A DNA stretch of 64,000 nucleotides from Streptomyces flavochromogenes (lineage in GTDB: Bacteria > Actinomycetota > Actinomycetes > Streptomycetales > Streptomycetaceae): assembly GCF_000717595.1 (NCBI RefSeq), contig NZ_JNZO01000022.1:124001-188000 (forward strand), read 5' to 3'. The notes below the pieces were generated by a model, which was not told the origin of the DNA, ran no database searches, and saw nothing but the letters and a program-made list of their open reading frames with translations. How positions within the stretch are numbered: position 1 is the stretch's first letter; the number at the start of each line of letters is the position of its first letter. The position numbers were made by a program, and so were the translations under genes. Positions 22,317 through 31,406 of this stretch are shown here, in pieces.

Positions 22317-23939
22317 ATGGTGTTCCACAGCGAGTACGAGGCCGTTCCGACCGTCTCCCTGCCGATCCACGACGCGGTGCTCGGCCGCGCGGCCGAGCGG
22401 GGCGACACCCCCGCACTGATCGACGGCGCGGGAGAGCTCACTCTCACGTACGGACAGGTCGACGCCTTCCACCGGCGGGTCGCCGCCGGACTCGCCGAGG
22501 CCGGGGTGCGGAAGGGGGACGTGGTCGCGCTGCACAGCCCCAACACCGTTCTCTTCCCCGTCGCCTTCTACGCCGCCACGCGCGCGGGTGCCTCCGTCAC
22601 CACCGTGCATCCGCTGGCCACCCCCGAGGAGTTCGCCAAGCAGCTCCGCGACTCCGCCGCCCGCTGGATCGTCACCGTCTCCCCGCTGCTCGACTCCGCC
22701 CGCGCGGCGGCCGAACTCGCGGGCGGGGTGAGGGAGATCCTCGTCTGTGACGAAGCGCGGGACGGCGTCCGGTCCCTGCAGGCCTTCCTCGGGTCCACCG
22801 GCCCCGTGCCCGAGATCGACATCGACCCCGACGAGGACGTCGCCGCGCTCCCTTACTCCTCCGGCACCACCGGTGTCCCCAAGGGCGTGATGCTGACCCA
22901 CACCTCGATCGCGACGAACCTCGCCCAGCTGGAGCCGGTCGTCCCGATGGGGCCCGGCGACCGGATCCTGGCGATCCTCCCCTTCTTCCACATCTACGGG
23001 CTCACCGCCCTCATGAACGCGCCCCTCCGCCAGGGCGCCACCGTCGTCGTCCTGCCCCGCTTCGAGCTCGACACCTTCCTCGGCGCCATCCAGAAGCACC
23101 GCATCAGCGGCCTCTACGTCGCCCCGCCGATCGTGCTCGCCCTCGCCAAGCACCCGGCCGTCGCCGACTACGACCTGTCCTCCCTGGAGTACATCGTCAG
23201 CGCCGCCGCACCGCTCGACGCGGCCCTCGCCCAGGCCTGTTCGGCGCGGCTGGGGCTGCCGCCGGTCCTCCAGGCGTACGGCATGACGGAACTGTCCCCG
23301 GGCACCCACGTCGTCCCGCTCGCCGCCCAGGACCCTCCGCCCGGCAGCGTCGGCAAGCTGCTGCCGTCCACCGAGATGCGGATCGTGTCCCTCGGCGACC
23401 CGTCGAAGGACGCGGCGCCCGGCGAGGAGGGCGAGGTCGCCATCCGGGGACCGCAGGTCATGAAGGGCTACCTCGGCCGGCCCGACGCCACCGCCGCCAT
23501 GATCGACGCCGACGGCTGGGTGCACACCGGCGACATCGGCCGGGTCGACGACGAGGGCTGGCTGTACGTCGTCGACCGCGTCAAGGAACTCATCAAGTAC
23601 AAGGGCTTCCAGGTCGCCCCCGCCGAACTGGAGGCGCTGCTCCTCACCCACGAGGGCGTCGCCGACGCCGCCGTCATCGGCGTCACGGACGCCGACGGCA
23701 CCGAGATCCCCAAGGCGTACGTCGTACGCCAGGCGGCCGCGCCCGGCCTCACCGCCGCGGACGTCATGGCGCACGTCGCCGCCCGGGTCTCGCCGTACAA
23801 GAAGGTCCGTGACGTCGAGTTCATCGAGGCGGTGCCCCGGGCAGCGTCCGGGAAGATCCTCCGCCGAGAGCTCCGGGACCGGGACCGGGAGGCCCGGGAC
23901 CGAGAGCTCCCCGACCGAGAGTTGAGGGACCGCACATGA
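22317..23939 (+). CDS. 4-coumarate-CoA ligase-type acyl-CoA synthetase
   Basis: 540 aa with CCAGGGGG before the ATG. ANL-superfamily motifs: P-loop YSSGTTGVPKGVMLTH, A5 YGMTELSPGTHV, A7/A8 GWVHTGDIGRVDDEGWLYVVDRVKELIKYKGFQVAPAELE, and the C-terminal catalytic Lys in AASGKILRREL. It forms acyl-AMP and then the CoA thioester. It looks like the SCO4383-type 4CL of S. coelicolor. The extreme C-terminus has a repetitive RDRDRE/RDREL tail of about 20 residues with no known role. Overlaps the enoyl-CoA hydratase gene by 4 bp. Confidence 0.9.
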   Translation: MVFHSEYEAVPTVSLPIHDAVLGRAAERGDTPALIDGAGELTLTYGQVDAFHRRVAAGLAEAGVRKGDVVALHSPNTVLFPVAFYAATRAGASVTTVHPLATPEEFAKQLRDSAARWIVTVSPLLDSARAAAELAGGVREILVCDEARDGVRSLQAFLGSTGPVPEIDIDPDEDVAALPYSSGTTGVPKGVMLTHTSIATNLAQLEPVVPMGPGDRILAILPFFHIYGLTALMNAPLRQGATVVVLPRFELDTFLGAIQKHRISGLYVAPPIVLALAKHPAVADYDLSSLEYIVSAAAPLDAALAQACSARLGLPPVLQAYGMTELSPGTHVVPLAAQDPPPGSVGKLLPSTEMRIVSLGDPSKDAAPGEEGEVAIRGPQVMKGYLGRPDATAAMIDADGWVHTGDIGRVDDEGWLYVVDRVKELIKYKGFQVAPAELEALLLTHEGVADAAVIGVTDADGTEIPKAYVVRQAAAPGLTAADVMAHVAARVSPYKKVRDVEFIEAVPRAASGKILRRELRDRDREARDRELPDRELRDRT

Positions 23940-24664
23940 CCCTGGTCGTCGTCACCGAGGAGCGGGGGATCACCACCCTCGCCCTCGACTCCCCGGCCAC
24001 CCGCAACGCGCTCTCCGCGGCGCTCGTCACCGAGCTCGCCGACGCGCTCACCGTCTGCGGCAAGGATCCCGCCGTCCGGGCGGTGGTGCTCACCCACAGC
24101 GGCACCACGTTCAGCGCGGGCGCCGACCTCAAGGCGCCGCCGAGCCCGTACGCCTTCGTCGATCTGCTCCGGCAGGTCGTCGAGCTGCCCAAACCGGTCG
24201 TCGCCCACGTCACCGCGGGCAGCCGCACCCGCGCCGGCGGCCTCGGCCTGCTCGGTGCCGCCGACATCGTCGTGGCGGGGGAGGGGGCCGACTTCGCGCT
24301 CACGGAGGTACGGATCGGGGTCGCCCCGGCCGTCGTCTCCCTCACCCTCCTCCCGAAGATCGAGTCCCGTGCGGCGGCCCGCCACTACCTGACGGGCGAG
24401 CGGTTCGGGGTGCCGGAGGCGATCGCCATGGGGCTCGTGACGGACCGGGACGAGGCCCTGCCCGGCATCCTCGACTCCCTCCGCGCCGCCTCCCCGCAGG
24501 GCCTGCGCGAGGCGAAGCGGCTGGTCACCGCTAGAGTCCTGGAGACCTTCGAACGTGACGCGGAGGACCTGGTGCAGAGGTCGGCCACGCTCTTCGCCTC
24601 CGCCGAGGCGCGCGAGGGGATGACGGCCTTCCTCGAACGACGGGACCCCGCATGGCGGCTGTGA
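23936..24664 (+). CDS. Enoyl-CoA hydratase/isomerase family protein
   Basis: 242 aa, ATGA overlap with the ligase gene. Crotonase fold: oxyanion-hole regions FSAGADLKAPP and AGGLGLLGAADIVVAGEGADFALTEVRIGVAP. The usual GGGxxLA segment is altered to RAGGLGLLG. The typical catalytic Glu of the second helix is retained in ALTEVRIG; the first is uncertain. It could hydrate the enoyl- or glutaconyl-CoA made by the two adjacent modules. Overlaps the TetR gene by 13 bp. Confidence 0.85.
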   Translation: MTLVVVTEERGITTLALDSPATRNALSAALVTELADALTVCGKDPAVRAVVLTHSGTTFSAGADLKAPPSPYAFVDLLRQVVELPKPVVAHVTAGSRTRAGGLGLLGAADIVVAGEGADFALTEVRIGVAPAVVSLTLLPKIESRAAARHYLTGERFGVPEAIAMGLVTDRDEALPGILDSLRAASPQGLREAKRLVTARVLETFERDAEDLVQRSATLFASAEAREGMTAFLERRDPAWRL

Positions 24665-25230
24665 CCGCACCCAAGCAGGACAGGAGCCGTGCCACCCGGC
24701 AGCGGCTCCTGGAGGCGGCCGTGTCCTGCCTGGCCGAACACGGCTGGGCGGGCTCCACGGTCGCCGTCGTCGCGGAACGGGCGGGCGTCTCCCGGGGCGC
24801 CGCCCAGCATCACTTCCCGACCCGCGAGGACCTGTTCACGGCCGCCGTCGAGTACGTCGCCGAGGAGCGTTCCCAGGCGCTGCGGACCCTGCCCTCCCGC
24901 GACCGCCACGAGGCCGTCGCCGCGCTCGTCGACCTCTTCACCGGGCCCCTCTTCCGGGCCGCCCTCCACCTGTGGGTCGCCGCCTCCGGCGAGGACCAGC
25001 TCCGCGCGCGCGTGACCGAACTGGAGGCCCGCGTCGGCCGCGAGTCCCACCGCATGGCCGTCGAGGTGCTGGGCGCCGACGAGTCCCGCCCCGGCGTCCG
25101 CGAAACCGTCCAGGGCCTCCTGGACATGGCGCGCGGCCTCGGCCTCGCGACCCTCCTCACGGACGACCGCGCCCGCCGCGAACGCGTGGTCGCCCAATGG
25201 GCACTGCTGCTGGACGAGGCCCTCGCCTAG
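24652..25230 (+). CDS. TetR-family transcriptional regulator of the acyl-CoA module
   Basis: 192 aa. The N-terminal HTH RQRLLEAAVSCLAEHGWAGSTVAVVAERAGVSRGAAQHHFPTREDLF is typical TetR, and a helical ligand-binding domain follows. The start overlaps the hydratase gene, so the protein is made from the operon it probably represses. The ligand is likely an acyl-CoA of the pathway. Candidate binder of sites A (13019-13041) and B (22202-22223). Ends at a strong hairpin. Confidence 0.9.
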   Translation: MAAVTAPKQDRSRATRQRLLEAAVSCLAEHGWAGSTVAVVAERAGVSRGAAQHHFPTREDLFTAAVEYVAEERSQALRTLPSRDRHEAVAALVDLFTGPLFRAALHLWVAASGEDQLRARVTELEARVGRESHRMAVEVLGADESRPGVRETVQGLLDMARGLGLATLLTDDRARRERVVAQWALLLDEALA

Positions 25231-25264
25231 GGGGTGTCGGGCTTGGACGCACCTGCGGGGCTCC

Positions 25265-25310
25265 CGCCTGGCGGGGGCTGCGCCCCCTGGCGGGGCCGCC
25301 CCGCCAGGCG
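25265..25310. terminator. Bidirectional terminator after tetR
   Basis: The arms CGCCTGGCGGGG (25265-25276) and CCCCGCCAGGCG (25299-25310) form a 12-bp perfect stem. The loop contains further GGGGC/GCCCC pairings. It lies between tetR and the convergent metallopeptidase gene (stop at 25326). Confidence 0.75.
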
Positions 25311-25325
25311 CTCGTCCGGCGAGGA

Positions 25326-26375
25326 CTAGAGCCCCGGGATCTCCCGCGCCCGGAACGCCGCCCGTACGGCGTTCGCCGCCGACGTGCCGTACATCTTCTG
25401 CGCCGTCGCGACCGTCGTCAGGGCCGCGTCCCGGAAGCCGGTGTCGGGCGCGAAGCCGAACTGGGCGTTGACGATGATCCGGTCGGCCGTCCTGGCTCCG
25501 AGGGAGTTGCGGATGTCGAAGAGCGCCCGGGACCAGATCTCGCCGTCGGCGTGGACCTCGCCCTCCCGGTCCGCGTACGTCTTGGTGCCGTCGATCCGGC
25601 GGAGGCAGTGCGGCGCCTCGCTGTAGCCGGTGGCGTCCCAGTCGGCGACGCAGGCGGCGTCCGCCTTCATCGCCCACCCGTACTTCTCGACGGCGTGCGT
25701 GCCGACGGCCACCGCCAGGTAGTCGCCGAAGGCCTCGCCGATGGATCCGGCCTCGGGGGAGGTGCCGAAGCCGGGTACCTGGGCGTGGTGCACGGCGTGA
25801 CCGTATTCGTGCACGATCACCTCGGCGTCCTCGGCATCGTCCACTCCGCCCTTGCCGAATCGGATCTCGGCCTTCTTGTCGGTGAAGAAGGAGTTGTCGG
25901 CGCCCCACTGGTTGAGCCGGACCGGCTGCGTCCGGTCGTTGGCCCCGGGCAGTTCGGTGCCGAAGCCGAGCCCCTGCAGGTACTCCTGTGCCTCGTTGAC
26001 CCAGAAGTACGCCATGACCTGCTCGAACTGATCGTCGGAGCGGTTGTACGCGGCGGCGCCCGCGACGGTGGCGGGCTTGCCGGTCTCGGAACGGACGTCG
26101 ACCCACTTCCCCGACAGGGCGCCGCTCGCGTCGAGGTTCCGCAGCGTGGCGGTGGCGTACGCGGAAGCCGGTACGTCGCTCGCCGCGTCCTTGTGGTCGG
26201 TGAGCGACTGGTCGCCGGTGGCCTGGACCGGGTTCACCATGAAGACGCGGGCCTGGGGAAGCGAGGGGGCGGGCAGCGGGGCGGCGGAGGCGCCGGCCGG
26301 GAGCAGGGCGGCGGTGGCGACGGCCACGGTGGCGGTGGCCGTGGCGATCAGCCCGCGGGGTGTGCGGCGACTCAT
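25326..26375 (-). CDS. Secreted zinc metallopeptidase (gluzincin, M4/M36-like)
   Basis: 349 aa from ATG 26375. A signal peptide with twin Arg (MSRRTPRG, hydrophobic ATATVAVATAALLPAG, cleavage near ASAAP) is followed by the enzyme. The zinc ligands His189 and His193 with catalytic Glu190 lie in VIVHEYGHAVHH, and the third ligand is Glu214 in GSIGEAFGDYLA. The protein lacks a large propeptide, so it is shorter than secreted thermolysins. Extracellular protein degradation is expected. The gene faces the tetR terminator. Confidence 0.88.
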   Translation of the reverse strand: MSRRTPRGLIATATATVAVATAALLPAGASAAPLPAPSLPQARVFMVNPVQATGDQSLTDHKDAASDVPASAYATATLRNLDASGALSGKWVDVRSETGKPATVAGAAAYNRSDDQFEQVMAYFWVNEAQEYLQGLGFGTELPGANDRTQPVRLNQWGADNSFFTDKKAEIRFGKGGVDDAEDAEVIVHEYGHAVHHAQVPGFGTSPEAGSIGEAFGDYLAVAVGTHAVEKYGWAMKADAACVADWDATGYSEAPHCLRRIDGTKTYADREGEVHADGEIWSRALFDIRNSLGARTADRIIVNAQFGFAPDTGFRDAALTTVATAQKMYGTSAANAVRAAFRAREIPGL

Positions 26376-26530
26376 GGACGTCCTCCTGCGACGGGGTGCT
26401 GCGACGAGATGATTGGCATGCGCTCGACACATGTGGCGGCGATCTTCGCGTACCGCCGCCCCTTTGAACACCCCTGAGCACCGGGAGACGGAGCGTGACC
26501 CAGGCCACAGTCGATCCACCCCGCCCGCAG

Positions 26531-26536
26531 TACTCT
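26531..26536 (+). promoter_or_regulatory. -10 element for a leaderless leader-peptide transcript
   Basis: TACTCT at 26531-26536 ends 6 bp before the ATG at 26543, the spacing expected when transcription starts at the A of the start codon. No ribosome-binding site is present, which agrees with leaderless translation. A convincing -35 hexamer is not visible. Confidence 0.45.
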
Positions 26537-26542
26537 GGTCGC

Positions 26543-26617
26543 ATGCCTACGCTCGTACGCCGTCGCCACGTGGACTTCCTCCGCGTCACGTCCATGAGCT
26601 GTCGCCGCTCCGCCTGA
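26543..26617 (+). CDS. Putative cysteine-type leader peptide, 24 aa
   Basis: A 24-residue ORF beginning MPTLVRRRHVDF and ending RVTSMSCRRSA. The RRHVDxxRVTS core with a late Cys followed by basic residues is a pattern seen in many short Streptomyces ORFs annotated as putative leader peptides, often upstream of sulfur genes. Here the next gene on the strand is an isopenicillin N synthase-like oxygenase 127 bp downstream. Attenuation through ribosome stalling at Cys (or Arg) codons is inferred. Confidence 0.65.
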   Translation: MPTLVRRRHVDFLRVTSMSCRRSA

Positions 26618-26744
26618 CCCCAAGGGGCACCACCAGCGCCCCCCACCGGGTCCCTCGTTCAGAGCCCAAGCCGACCGGCACCCGTGGCCCCCGCCCCACC
26701 CTCGGCGGCCGCCCCGGGCACCCGTAGACCCCGCGGACGCACTC

Positions 26745-27788
26745 ATGACTCGCAGCTCGTACCCCTCGCAGCTCCCCATCGTCGACCTCTCCGCCGCAGA
26801 CCGTGACCCCCAGGCCCGACGCCTGCTCCACGCCCAGCTCCACTCGGCCGCCCACGACGTCGGGTTCTTCCAGCTGATCGGGCACGGGGTGACCGCGGCC
26901 GAGACGCGGGCCCTGACCTCCGCGATGCACGCCTTCTTCGCCCTGCCGGAGGCCGATCGGCTCGCCCTCGACAACATCAACTCGCCGCACTTCCGCGGCT
27001 ACACCCGCATCGGCGACGAGCGCACCGCCGGCGCGCGCGACTGGCGCGACCAGCTCGACATCGGCGCCGAGCGCCCCGCCCGGACCCCCGCGCCCTGGGA
27101 AGCCCCCTACTGGTGGCTCGAAGGCCCCAACCAGTGGCCCGAGGCCCTCCCCGAGCTGCGGACCGCGGCCCTGCACTGGATCGAGCGGCTCAGCGGGGTC
27201 GCCGACCGGCTGCTGCACGAGCTGCTCGCCTCGATCGGCGCGTCCGAGGACTTCTACGACGACATCTTCGGGCCGCGCGCCCACCCGCACCTCAAGCTGG
27301 TGCGCTACCCGGGCAGCAGCGGCGAGGGCGACGACCAGGGTGTCGGCGCGCACAAGGACTACGGCTTCCTCACCCTGCTCCTCCAGGACCACGTGGGAGG
27401 GCTCCAAGTCCAGCGCGAGGACGGGAACTTCCACGACGTGCCGCCACTGCCGGGCGCGTTCGTCGTGAACCTCGGCGAGCTCCTCGAAGTGGCGACCAAC
27501 GGTTATCTGATCGCCACCAACCACCGGGTCGTCTCGCCCCCCGGGGCGACCGAGCGCTACTCCGTGCCGTTCTTCTACAACCCGCGGCTCGACGCCCGGA
27601 TCACCCCGCTGGCCTTCCCGTACGCGGAGACCGCGCCCGGCGTCACGGCCGACCCCGCGAACCCGCTGTTCGCCGAGTACGGCCGCAACGAGCTGAAGGG
27701 CAAGCTGCGGGCCCACCCGCTGACCACGGCCCGCCACCACGCGGACCTGCTGCTGCACCCGGAGGCGCAGCCCGCCCTGTCGTCCTAG
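26745..27788 (+). CDS. Isopenicillin N synthase-like Fe(II)/2-oxoglutarate-type oxygenase
   Basis: 347 aa. N-terminal DIOX_N segment LPIVDLSAADRD...AHDVGFFQLIGHGV, then the jelly-roll core with the iron triad His203-x-Asp205 (GAHKDYGF) and His260 (ATNHRVV), and Arg271-x-Ser273 (ERYSVPFFY) that binds the co-substrate. Despite the name, most such actinobacterial proteins are 2-oxoglutarate-dependent hydroxylases of unknown substrate; there is no beta-lactam cluster here. No clear Shine-Dalgarno. A leader peptide is encoded upstream and a hairpin follows. Confidence 0.87.
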   Translation: MTRSSYPSQLPIVDLSAADRDPQARRLLHAQLHSAAHDVGFFQLIGHGVTAAETRALTSAMHAFFALPEADRLALDNINSPHFRGYTRIGDERTAGARDWRDQLDIGAERPARTPAPWEAPYWWLEGPNQWPEALPELRTAALHWIERLSGVADRLLHELLASIGASEDFYDDIFGPRAHPHLKLVRYPGSSGEGDDQGVGAHKDYGFLTLLLQDHVGGLQVQREDGNFHDVPPLPGAFVVNLGELLEVATNGYLIATNHRVVSPPGATERYSVPFFYNPRLDARITPLAFPYAETAPGVTADPANPLFAEYGRNELKGKLRAHPLTTARHHADLLLHPEAQPALSS

Positions 27789-27834
27789 GAGGCGACGTCC
27801 CGTCGTCCCCGGCGACGCCCCGTGCGACGTCCGC

Positions 27835-27870
27835 GGCGACGGCCCCGACTGTGCGGGTCGGGCCGTCGCC
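27835..27870. terminator. Bidirectional terminator, oxygenase gene / citrate synthase gene
   Basis: GGCGACGGCC (27835-27844) pairs with GGCCGTCGCC (27861-27870). The stem extends inward through CGAC/GTCG with one bulged C. It lies between the convergent genes ending at 27788 and 27892. Confidence 0.65.
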
Positions 27871-27891
27871 GGACGGACGGGACGCGGGTAC

Positions 27892-28992
27892 TCAGCCCGC
27901 GATGTCTGCGTATCCCTCGATCTCGCGCGGGTTCCGCTGCCCCGGACCCGTGTAGCGGGCCGACGGGCGCACGAGGCGGCCCGTGCGTTTCTGCTCCAGG
28001 ATGTGCGCCGACCAGCCGGCCGTACGCGCGCACGTGAACATCGACGTGAACATGTGCGCCGGGACCTCGGCGAAGTCCAGGACGATGGCCGCCCAGAACT
28101 CGACGTTCGTCGCCAGGACGCGGTCGGGGCGCCGGTTGTGCAGCTCGTCCAGGGCGGCCTTCTCCAGCGCGGCGGCCACCTCGTAGCGCGGGGCGTCCAG
28201 CTCCTTCGCCGTCCGGCGCAGCACGCGCGCGCGGGGGTCCTCGGCGCGGTAGACGCGGTGGCCGAAGCCCATGAGGCGCTCGCCCTTGTCGAGGGCCTGC
28301 TTCACGTACGCGGTGGCGTCGCCGGTCCGCTCGATCTCCTCGATCATGCCGAGGACGCGGGAGGGCGCGCCGCCGTGCAGCGGGCCGGACATGGCGCCGA
28401 CGGCGCCGGAGAGCGAGGCGGCCACGTCGGCGCCGGTGGAGGCGATGACGCGCGCGGTGAACGTGGAGGCGTTCATGCCGTGCTCTGCGGCGGAGGTCCA
28501 GTAGGCGTCGACGGCCTTGACGTGCTTCGGGTCGGGCTCGCCGCGCCAGCGGATCATGAAGCGCTCGACGACGGACTCGGCCTTGTCGATCTCGCTCTGC
28601 GGGACCATGGGGAGGCCCTGGCCGCGGGCGGACTGGGCAACGTACGAGAGCGCCATGACGGCGGCGCGGGCGAGGTCGTCGCGGGCCTGCTCGGCGGAGA
28701 TGTCGAGGAGCGGCTTGAGGCCCCACACGGGCGCGAGCATCGCGAGCGCGGACTGCACGTCGACGCGGATGTCGCCGGAGTGCACGGGGATGGGGAACGG
28801 CTCGGCGGCCGGCAGGCCGGGGTTGAAGGCGCCGTCGACGAGCAGGCCCCAGACGTTGCCGAACGAGACGTGGCCGACGAGGTCCTCGATGTCGACGCCG
28901 CGGTACCGGAGGGCGCCGCCTTCCTTGTCGGGTTCGGCGATCTCCGTCTCGAACGCGACGACTCCCTCGAGCCCGGGTACGAAGTCGGACAT
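27892..28992 (-). CDS. Citrate synthase (CitA-type second copy)
   Basis: 366 aa. Citrate synthase motifs: catalytic His in GPLHGGAPSRV, His in LMGFGHRVYRAEDPRA, and Asp/Arg in the C-terminal segment (NVEFWAAIVLDFAEVP, CARTAGWSAHILEQ). It condenses acetyl-CoA and oxaloacetate, or propionyl-CoA for methylcitrate synthase relatives. The short N-terminus fits the actinobacterial type II-like minor enzyme. Divergent from pdxH across 197 bp of relatively A/T-rich DNA with ATCGAT repeats. Confidence 0.9.
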   Translation of the reverse strand: MSDFVPGLEGVVAFETEIAEPDKEGGALRYRGVDIEDLVGHVSFGNVWGLLVDGAFNPGLPAAEPFPIPVHSGDIRVDVQSALAMLAPVWGLKPLLDISAEQARDDLARAAVMALSYVAQSARGQGLPMVPQSEIDKAESVVERFMIRWRGEPDPKHVKAVDAYWTSAAEHGMNASTFTARVIASTGADVAASLSGAVGAMSGPLHGGAPSRVLGMIEEIERTGDATAYVKQALDKGERLMGFGHRVYRAEDPRARVLRRTAKELDAPRYEVAAALEKAALDELHNRRPDRVLATNVEFWAAIVLDFAEVPAHMFTSMFTCARTAGWSAHILEQKRTGRLVRPSARYTGPGQRNPREIEGYADIAG

Positions 28993-29189
28993 CAGGCGGC
29001 TCCTCTATCGATGATCGATCAACCTAATGGTGGTCGATGGTGGGGATTCAACAGTCGTCCAGCCCAAGAGTCTGTACGGTTCCGATGATGCGGGGAAGCG
29101 TGACATCCGGCACACTCCGCCGATTCGGCGAGTGAGGATTGGCGGCACGCGGTGCCGGGCAAACTGAGGTGCTGCGGCAGGATGGCCCC

Positions 29190-29885
29190 GTGACCGATCC
29201 TGTGAACGACGCCCTGGATCCCGCGGACATGCGCGAGCAGTACCGCACCACCGAGCTGTCGGCCGCCGACCTCGCGCCCGAACCGATCTCGCAGTTCACC
29301 CGCTGGTTCAAGGAGACCGTCGCGAATCCGGCGATCCACGAGCCGAACGCGATGATCGTCTCCACGGCCACCCCCGACGGCCGCCCGTCCTCGCGCACGG
29401 TGCTCCTGAAGCACTACGACCGGGCCGGCTTCGTCTTCTTCACCAACTACGACTCCCGCAAGGGCGCGGAGCTCGCGGCCAACCCGTACGTCTCGCTGCT
29501 CTTCCCCTGGCACCCGCTGGCCCGCCAGGTCATCGTCACGGGCCGCGCCGAGCGCATCGGCCGCGACGAGACGGTCGCCTACTTCCGCAGCCGCCCGCAC
29601 GGCTCCCAGCTGGGTGCCTGGGCGAGCCCGCAGTCCTCGGTGATCGCATCCCGCGCGGAACTCCTCGCCCGGTACGGGGAGCTCGCCGCCCGCTACCCCG
29701 GCGACACGCAGGTGCCGGTCCCGCCGGAGTGGGGCGGCATCCGGGTCGTGCCGGACGCGGTCGAGTTCTGGCAGGGCCACGAGAACCGGCTCCACGACCG
29801 GCTGCGGTACGTCCGCGAGGGCGGCCCGGACGGCGCGGGGGGCTCGGCCGGCGAGACGTGGCGGGTCGAGCGCCTGGCGCCCTGA
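29190..29885 (+). CDS. pdxH: Pyridoxamine 5'-phosphate oxidase
   Basis: 231 aa from GTG 29190. FMN-binding split-barrel: [44 protein letters not shown] is the FMN/PLP region, followed by [17 protein letters not shown]. The C-terminal dimerisation region has [16 protein letters not shown] and ENRLHDRL. It oxidises pyridoxamine or pyridoxine phosphate to PLP, the cofactor of SerC encoded elsewhere in this window. A weak GGCAGGA precedes the start. Confidence 0.94.
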   Translation: MTDPVNDALDPADMREQYRTTELSAADLAPEPISQFTRWFKETVANPAIHEPNAMIVSTATPDGRPSSRTVLLKHYDRAGFVFFTNYDSRKGAELAANPYVSLLFPWHPLARQVIVTGRAERIGRDETVAYFRSRPHGSQLGAWASPQSSVIASRAELLARYGELAARYPGDTQVPVPPEWGGIRVVPDAVEFWQGHENRLHDRLRYVREGGPDGAGGSAGETWRVERLAP

Positions 29886-30033
29886 CCGGCGCACATGCCC
29901 CTGGCGTACCCGCTCCCGCGCCCGCTCGCCGCCCCCGTACCGGAATGCGTTTCCGCGATGCAACGATTTCCGTGAAGGTGATGTGCTCTGCGTCACGTTC
30001 CAGTTGAATGGCGGCAGCATGGGGGGTGCCGGG

Positions 30034-31368
30034 ATGAGTGCTTTCACGGGGTCCGCGAGCGCGACCGCTTCCGTTCCCGGGGCGGGGGCCGATCTGCTGG
30101 CCGCGCTGCTCGACGGGATGGACGCGGCGCTCTGCGCGTTCGACGCCGACGGGACGGTCACGCACTGGAACCGCGAGGCCGAGCGGATCCTCGGCTGGTC
30201 CGCAGCCGAGGCGGTCGGACGGCGCGGGTTCGAGGGCTGGGCGGCGCGCAGCGCCGACGCCGAGGAGACCCTGCAGCGGCTGATGGGGGCCATGAAGGGC
30301 CCCGGCCGGCAGGTCCACGAGCTGGCGCTGCTCCGCAAGGACGGCGGCCGGGTGCTCGTACGCAGCCAGGCCGCCGGCGTACGAGCGGCGGACGGCAGTC
30401 CGGCGGGGGTGTACTGCGCGTTCAGCGAGGTCCACGTCCAGCTCGACCTGGAGCGGTCGGTGGCGCTCAGCGAGGCGCTGTTCGAGGACGCGTCCTGGGG
30501 CGTCGTCCTCGTGGACGCCGACCTGCGCCCCGCCATGGTCAACGGCCACGCCGCCCGCGCCTTCGGAACCGGGCGTACGGCCCTGCTCGGACGCCCGCTG
30601 GGCGATGTCGTCGTGCACGGCGCGGAGGAGCTGGAGGCCGCCCTCCAGCACGTCCTGGCGGAGGGCACGCCACAGGCGCCCGCCGAGGTGTGGGTGACGC
30701 TGCGGACGTCCGACGGGGAGCGGCGCCGGTGCTGGCGCAGCGGCTTCCTGCTGCTGTCCTCGCCGATGGCGGAGGAGCCGGTGCCGCTGGGTGTGGCCTG
30801 GCTGTTCCAGGACGTGACGGAGGAGCGGCTCGCGGCGCGCGAGGCGGACCGGCTGCGGTTCCGGTGGAGCCAGCTGCACCGGGCAGGCGCGGCGGCGGCG
30901 GAGTGCGAGGACCCGGCGGAGGCGGCGGCGGTGCTGCTCGACTTCGCGCTCGCCGGGTTCGCGGACCACGCCCTGGTCGACCGGGTCGCGGGCGAGCGGC
31001 GCCTGACCCGGGCCCTGGCGACCCCGGCGGGCGCGCCCGGCCCGGCGTCCCCTGTGGTGGGCGGCGGCATCCCGCTGCGATACGGCCCGAGGCATCCGGC
31101 GCTGCAGGCCTGGGACCGGGTGGGCACGGTCCGCGCGAGCGCGGGCCGCACGGCCGAGGTGTGGGCGGAGGCCCACCAGTGGCCCGCCGACGCGGCCCAC
31201 GCGGTCTGTGTGACCCTGCGCTCCCGGGGCCGCACGCTGGGCGTGGTGACGTTCCTGCGGGCCGCGTGCCGCCGGCCGTTCGAGCGCGAGGACGTGGTCT
31301 TCGCGGAGGCGGTGGCGTCGAGGGTGGCGGTGGCGCTGGACCTGGGGGACCGGCCGGACGCGGTCTAG
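30034..31368 (+). CDS. PAS-PAS-GAF sensor protein without a visible output domain
   Basis: 444 aa from ATG 30034 (30019 is an in-frame alternative). Two PAS units: residues ~20-135 (LLDGMDAALCAFDADGTVTHWNREAERILGWSAAEAVG) and ~150-265 (ALFEDASWGVVLVDADLRPAMVNGHA, ending WLFQDVTEE). They are followed by a GAF-like domain at ~285-440. In Streptomyces such modules usually end in a PP2C phosphatase, kinase or GGDEF domain; none is present before the stop. It may act by binding a partner. No signal peptide or TM segment. Confidence 0.75.
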   Translation: MSAFTGSASATASVPGAGADLLAALLDGMDAALCAFDADGTVTHWNREAERILGWSAAEAVGRRGFEGWAARSADAEETLQRLMGAMKGPGRQVHELALLRKDGGRVLVRSQAAGVRAADGSPAGVYCAFSEVHVQLDLERSVALSEALFEDASWGVVLVDADLRPAMVNGHAARAFGTGRTALLGRPLGDVVVHGAEELEAALQHVLAEGTPQAPAEVWVTLRTSDGERRRCWRSGFLLLSSPMAEEPVPLGVAWLFQDVTEERLAAREADRLRFRWSQLHRAGAAAAECEDPAEAAAVLLDFALAGFADHALVDRVAGERRLTRALATPAGAPGPASPVVGGGIPLRYGPRHPALQAWDRVGTVRASAGRTAEVWAEAHQWPADAAHAVCVTLRSRGRTLGVVTFLRAACRRPFEREDVVFAEAVASRVAVALDLGDRPDAV

Positions 31369-31406
31369 GAGCGCCGTCCTGCCGGCTCCTGTGAGGGGAT
31401 CCGGCC

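Noticed and set aside
24385..26646. A 753-codon minus-strand frame across tetR, the enoyl-CoA hydratase gene and the metallopeptidase gene
   Set aside because: It shows no domain and lies in the wrong frame over three genes with clear family motifs; it is a compositional artefact.
26745..27788. Beta-lactam biosynthesis suggested by the isopenicillin N synthase similarity
   Set aside because: No ACV synthetase, epimerase or acyltransferase gene is nearby, and the family contains many unrelated oxygenases.
28993..29189. Possible DmdR1 iron box (TTAGGTT half-site) upstream of the citrate synthase gene
   Set aside because: Only one 7-base half matches; the second half of the 19-bp palindrome is missing.
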